DNA of 64,000 nucleotides, from contig JAKSZU010000050.1 in assembly GCA_026018925.1 (NCBI GenBank), positions 372,001-436,000 of the forward strand, written 5' to 3'. The DNA comes from Tupaia tana (lineage: Eukaryota > Chordata > Mammalia > Scandentia > Tupaiidae). The notes under the pieces are model-generated. The model had not been told where the DNA came from. It ran no database searches and saw only the letters and a program-made list of their open reading frames with translations. A program made the position numbers and the translations under genes. Below are positions 59,461-64,000 of this stretch, in pieces; positions within the stretch are counted from its first letter, which is position 1, and every line of letters begins with the position of its first letter.

Positions 59461-62400
59461 GGTAACTGTTATGGTTGGAGTTAGCGTGCGGGTCAGGTTA
59501 GGGTTGGGGTTGAGCTTAAGGTGTCCGCCTAGGGTTAGGGTTAGGTCTGTGGTTTGAGTTAGTCTTCAGGTTAGGTTAGGTTTGAACTTAGTTTGAGTGA
59601 GTAAGTTTAGGGCTATTGTTAGTTTTCGGTTTAGTGTTCACGTTGGAGATAGCATCAGGGTCAGGTTAGGGTTGGGGTTGAGCTTCAGGTGTCCGCCTAG
59701 GGTTAGGGTTAGGTCTATGGTTTGAGTTAGGCTTCAGGTTAGGTTAGGTTTGAACTTAGTTTGAGGGAGTAAGTTTAGGGCTACTGTTAGTTTTCGGTTC
59801 AGTGTTACGGTTGGAGATACCGTCAGGGTCAGGGTAGGGTTTGCGTTGAGCTTCAGGTGTCCGCCTAGGGTTAGGGTTATGTCTGTGATTTGATTTAGGC
59901 TTCAGGTTGGGTTAGGTTTGGACTTAGTTTGAGGGAGTAAGTTTAGTGCTACTGTTAGTTTTCAGTTCAGTGTTACGGTTGGAGTTAGCGTGAGGGTCAG
60001 GTTAGGGTTGGGGTTGAGCTTAAGGTGTCTGCCTAGGGTTAGGGTTAGGTGTATGGTTTGATTTAGGCTTCAGGTTAGGTTAGGTTTGAACTTAGTTTGA
60101 GGGAGTAAGTTTAGGGCGACTGTTACTTTTCGGGTAACTGTTACAGTTGGAGTAAGCGTCAGGGTCAGGTTATGGTGGGGGTTAAGCATAAGGTGTCCGC
60201 CTAGGGTTAGGGTTAGGTCTATGATTTGATTTAGGCTTCAGGTTAGGTTAGGTTTGAACTTAGTTTGAGGGAGTCAGTTTAGGGCTACTGTTAGTTTTCG
60301 GTTAACTGTTACGGTTGGAGTAAGCATCAGGGTCAGGTTAGGTTTGGGGTTGAGCTTAAGGTGTCCGCCTAGGGTTAGGGTTAGGTCTATGGTTTGATTT
60401 AGGATTCAGGTTAGGTTAGGTTTGAACTTAGTTTGAGGGAGTAAGTTTAGGGCTACTGTTTTTTTCGGGTAACTGTTACGGTTGGAGTTAGCGTCAGGTC
60501 CAGGTTAGGGTTGGGGTTGAGCTTCAGGTGTCCGCCTAGGGTTAGGGTGAGGTCTAGGGTTTGTGTTAGGCTTCAGGTTAGGTTAGGTTTGAAATTAGTT
60601 TGGGGGAGTAAGTTTAGGGCTACTGTTAGTTTTCGGTTCAGTGTTTCCGTTGGAGTTAGCGTGAGGGTCAGGTTAGGGTAGGGGTTGAGCTTAAGGTGTC
60701 CGCCTATGGTTAGGGTTAGGTGTAAGATTTGATTAAGGCTTCAGGTTAGTTTAGGTTTGAACTTAGTTTTAGGGAGTAAGTTTAGGGCTACTGTTAGTTT
60801 TCGGGTAACTGTTATGGTTGGAGTTAGCGTCAGGGCCAGGTTTAGGTTGGGGTTGAGCTTAAGGTGTACGCCTAGGGTTAGGGTTAGGTCTATAGTTTGA
60901 GTTAGGCTTCAGGTTAGGTTAGGTTTCAACTTAGTTTGAGGGAGTAAGATTAGGGCTACTGTTAGTTTTCGGTTCAGTGTTACGATTGGAGATAGCGTCA
61001 GGGTTAGGTTAGGGTTGGGGTTGAGCTTCAAGTGTCCGCCTAGGTTTAGGGTTAGGTCTATGGTTTGAGTTAGGCTTCTGGTTAGGTTAGGTTTGAACTT
61101 AGTTTGAGGGAGTAAGTTTAGGGTTACTGTTAGTTTTCGGTTCAGTGTTACGGTTGGAGTTAGCGTGAGGGTCAGGTTAGGGTTGGGGTTGAGCTTAAGG
61201 TGTCCGCCTAGGGTTAGGGTTAGGTGTATGGTTTGATTTAGGCTTCAGGTTAGGTTAGGTTTGAACTTAGTTTGAGGGAGTAAGTTTAGGGCTATTGTTT
61301 GTTTTCGGTTCAGTGTTACGGTTGGAGATAGCGTCAGGGACAGGTTAGGGTTGGGGTTGAGCTTCAGGTGTCCGCCTAGGGTTAGGGTTAGGTCTATGGA
61401 TTGAGTTAGGCTTCAGGTTAGGTTAGGTTTGAAATTAGTTTGAGGGAGTAAGTTTAGGGCTACTGTTAGCTTTCGGTTCAGTGTTACGGTTGGAGTTAGC
61501 GTGTGGGTCAGGTTATGGTTGGGGTTGAGCTTAAGGTGTCCGCCTCGGGTAAGGGTTACGTGTATGGTTTGATTTAGGCTTCAGGTTAGGTTAGGTTTGA
61601 AGTTATTTTGAGGGAGTAAGTTTAGGGCGAGTGTTAGTTTTCGGGTAACTGTTATGGTTGGAGATAGCGTCAGGGCCAGGTTAGGGTTGGGGTTGAGCTT
61701 AAGGTGTCCGCCTAGGGTTATGGTTAGCTGTATGGTTCGATTTAGGCTTCAGGTTAGGTTAGGTTTGAACTTAGTTTGAGGGAGTAAGTTTAGGGCTACT
61801 GTTAGTTTTCGGGTAACTATTATGGTTGGAGTTAGTGTCAGGGCCAGGTTAGCTTTGGGGTTGAGCTTAAGGTGTCCGCCTGGGGTTAGGGTTAGGTCTA
61901 TGGTTTGAGTTAGGCTTCAGGTTAGGTTAGGTTTGAACTTAGTTTGAGGGAGTAAGTTTGGGGCTATTGTTAGTTTTCGGTTCAGTGTTACGGTTGGAGA
62001 TAGCGTCAGCGTCAGGTTAGGGTTGGGGTTGAGCTTCAGGTGTCCGCCTAGGGTTAGGGTTAGTTCTATGGTTTGTGTTAGGCTTCAGGTTAGGTTAGGT
62101 TTGAACTTCGTTTGAGGGAGTAAGTATAGGGTTACTGTTAGTTTTCGGTTCAGTGTTACGGTTGGAGTGAGCTTGAGGGTCAGGTTAGGGTAGGTGTTGA
62201 GCTTAAGGTTTCCGCCTAGGGTTAGGGTTAGGTGTATGGTTTGATTTAGGCTTCAGGTTAGGTTAGGTGTGAACTTAGTTTGAGGGAGTAACTTTAGGGC
62301 TACTGTTAGTTTTCGAGTAACTGTTATGGTTGGAGTTAGCGTCAGGGCCATTTTAGGGTTGGGGTTTAGCTTAAGGTGTTCGCCTAGGGTTAGGGTTAGG

Positions 62401-64000
62401 TGTATGGTTTGATTTAGGCTTCAGGTTAGGTTAGGTTTGAACTTAGTTTGAGGGAGTAAGTTTAGGGCGAGTGTTAGTTTTCGGGTAACTGTTATGGTTG
62501 GAGATAGCGTCAGGGCCAGGTTAGGGTTGGGGTTGAGCTTAAGGTGTCTGCCTAGGTTTAGGGTTAGGTGTATGATTTGATTAAAGCTTCAGGTTAGGTT
62601 AGGTTTGAACTTAGTTTTAGGGAGTAAGTTTAGGGCTACTGTTAGTTTTCGGGTAACTGTTACGGTTGGAGATAGCGTCAGGGTCAGGTTAGGTTTGGGG
62701 TTGAGCTTAAGGTGTCCGCCAAGGGTTAGGGTTAGGTCTATGGTTTGAGTTAGGCTTCAGGTTAGGTTAGGTTTGAACTTAGTTTGAGGATGTAAGTTTA
62801 GGGTTACTGTTAGTTTTCGGTTCAGTGTTACGGTTGGAGATAGCGTCAGGATCAGGTTAGGTTTGGGGTTGAGCTTCCGGTGTCCGCCTAGGGTTAGGGT
62901 TAGGTCTATGGTTTGAGTTAGGCTTCAGGTTAGGTTAGGTTTGAACTTAGTTTGAGGGAGTAAGTTTAGGGCTACTGTTAGTTTTCGGTTCAGTGTTACG
63001 GTTGGAGATAGCGTCAGGGTCAGGTTAGGGTTGGGGTTGAGCTTCAAGTGTCCGCCTATGGTTAGGGTTAGGTCTATGGTTTGAGTTAGGCTTCAGGTTA
63101 GGTTAGGTTTGAACTTAGTTTGAGGGAGTAAGTTTAGGGTTACTGTTAGTTTTCGGTTCAGTGTTACGGTTGGAGTTAGCGTGAGGGTCAGGTTAGGGTT
63201 GGGGTTGAGCTTAAGGTGTCCGCCTAGGGTAAGGGTTAGGTGTATGGTTTGATTTAGGCTTCAGGTTAGGTTAGGTTTGAACTTAGTTTGAGGGAGTAAG
63301 TTTAGAGCTATTGTTTGTTTTCGGTTCAGTGTTTCGGTTGGAGATAGCGTCAGGGTCAGGTTAGGTTTGGTGTTGAGCTTAAGGTGACCTTCTAGGTTTA
63401 GCGTTAGGTGCATGGTTTGATTTAGGCTTCAGGTTAGGTTAAGTTTGAACTTAGTTTGAGGGAGTAAGTTTAGGGTGAGTGTTAGTTTTTGGGTAACTGT
63501 TATGTTTCGAGATAGCGTCAGGGCCAGGTTAGGGTTGGGGTTGAGCTTAAGGTGTCCGACTAGGGATAGGGTTAGGTGTATGTTTTGAGTTAAGCTTCAG
63601 GTTAGGTTAGGTTTGATCTTAGTTTGAGGGAGTAAGTTTAGTGCTACTGTTAGTTTTCGGTTCAGTGTTACGGTTGGAGATAGCGTCAGGGTCAGGTTAG
63701 TTTTGGGGTTTAGCTTCAGGTGTCTGCCTACGGTTTGGGTTAGGTGTATGGTTTGAGTTAGGCTTCAGGTTAGGTTAGGTTTCAACTTAGTTTGAGGGAG
63801 TAAGTTTAGGGGTACTCTTAGTTTTCGGGTAAATGTTATGGCTGGAGTTAGCGTCAGGGCCAGGTTAGGGTTGGGGTTGAGCTTAAGGTGTCCACCAAGG
63901 GTTAGGGTTAGGTCTATGGTTTGAGTGAGGCTTCAGGTTAGGTTAGGTTTGAACTTAGATTGAGGGAGTAAGTTTAGGGCTACTGTTAGTTTTCGGTTCA
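59461..64000 (+). repeat. Ordinary satellite to the right edge
   Basis: About 27 monomers, with 55 bp of a last one cut by the window end (start 63946). A 5-monomer spacing (840 bp) links the GGGCGAGTGTTAG monomers at 61625 and 62465. A 2-bp-short core type is absent. The array shows no decay towards pure TTAGGG and no transition to unique DNA, so neither a telomere junction nor the satellite boundary is inside the window. Confidence 0.85.
62938..63105 (+). repeat. Representative 168-bp monomer (type A)
   Basis: This copy differs from my hand-made consensus at about two bases, so it serves as the reference unit. Monomer positions counted from GGTTTG: 1-36 GT-rich lead with GAGGGAGTAAG; 43-54 AGTTTTCGGTTC; 55-84 the main variable block; 85-102 AGGTTAGGGTTGGGGTTG; 103-114 second variable spot; 115-120 the C-rich hexamer CCGCCT; 121-135 the telomeric core; 136-150 third variable spot; 151-168 the very constant AGGCTTCAGGTTAGGTTA. 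The length, 168 bp, is near that of other well-known satellite units such as primate alpha satellite (171 bp). That similarity suggests one nucleosome per unit but does not prove it. Confidence 0.95.

Larger units (their letters stand above)
1..64000 (+). repeat. 168-bp telomere-like tandem satellite filling the window
   Basis: Seen: the landmark GGTTTGAACTTAG starts at 1, recurs with small variants at 169, 337 and 505, and keeps a 168-bp step to its last start at 63946. This gives about 381 full monomers with a net drift of about -63 bp, so length changes are rare. All monomers share one orientation and I saw no inverted CCCTAA-type block. Neighbouring monomers differ by a few to roughly twenty substitutions. 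All three forward frames are closed by frequent TAA, TAG and TGA, so the array is non-coding. The core CCTAGGGTTAGGGTTAGG and the 6 x 28 unit length tie it to TTAGGG telomeric DNA. Inferred: a subtelomeric, interstitial-telomeric or pericentromeric heterochromatin block of a TTAGGG-telomere eukaryote. Species and chromosomal position cannot be read from the window. Confidence 0.98.

Noticed and set aside
1-64000. True terminal telomere
   Set aside because: Perfect TTAGGG units come only two or so at a time in each 168-bp monomer, and no stretch of pure hexamers appears at either edge. The array is telomere-derived, not an active telomere end.
1-64000. CENP-B box as evidence for a centromeric satellite
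   Set aside because: The segment AGTTTTCGGTTCAGTG begins like the box (TTCG) but lacks the CGGG at the required spacing; the next CGG lies several bases too far. No variant monomer that I read fits, so a centromeric role is not supported by this motif.
1-64000. Canonical four-run G-quadruplex in each monomer
   Set aside because: Runs of three or more G come in pairs or triplets (GGGTTGGGG, and AGGGTTAGGG about 22 bases later), which exceeds usual loop limits. Only weak two-tetrad forms around the core look possible.
1-64000. CRISPR-like array
   Set aside because: The repeats are directly abutting 168-bp units with no unique spacers, and variation is spread along the unit rather than confined to spacer-like windows.

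Overview
The whole 64,000-base window is one uninterrupted tandem satellite. The repeat unit is 168 bp. About 381 monomers lie head to tail, all in the same orientation, plus 55 bp of a further copy at the right edge. I see no protein gene, RNA gene, transposon, retrovirus-like element, CRISPR array or unique sequence anywhere. The + strand is strongly G+T rich: a hand count of one consensus monomer gives 62 G, 59 T, 29 A and 18 C.

The monomer looks like decayed telomeric DNA. Its length is exactly 28 x 6. Cut into hexamers in the right register, 18 of 28 match AGGGTT at 4 or more of 6 positions. Overall identity is 106 of 168 bases, against about one third expected from base composition. Each monomer also keeps a nearly perfect core of about two and a half TTAGGG units. 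This points to a eukaryote with TTAGGG telomeres (vertebrates, many other animals, many fungi and protists) and to a subtelomeric, interstitial-telomeric or other heterochromatic block. The window does not identify the species. If the block is subtelomeric in its original orientation, the G-rich strand runs left to right and the chromosome end would lie to the right.

Layout: 1-7044 holds two diverged copies of a roughly 5.03-kb (30-monomer) higher-order unit. 7045-9463 is mixed monomers with a recurring three-monomer cassette. 9464-19535 is the most striking part: four almost identical copies of a 2,518-bp, 15-monomer higher-order unit, with only five substitutions found by eye and no length change. 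19536-25860 repeats the left flank of that array and then becomes a patchwork of 12- to 29-monomer duplications. 25861-34750 holds two copies of a 4.5-5.2-kb unit. 34751-47270 carries dispersed cassettes with 19- and 24-monomer spacings. 47271-59460 holds blocks of 9, 10 and 13 monomers marked by a 1-bp-short core variant, and ends in a segment made of shuffled older pieces. 59461-64000 is the same satellite with shorter-range duplications.

Nothing here works as a set of genes. The biology is array evolution: telomere-like hexamers fixed into a near-nucleosome-length monomer, monomers sorted into subtypes, and subtypes amplified into higher-order repeats of very different ages by unequal exchange or a similar process.
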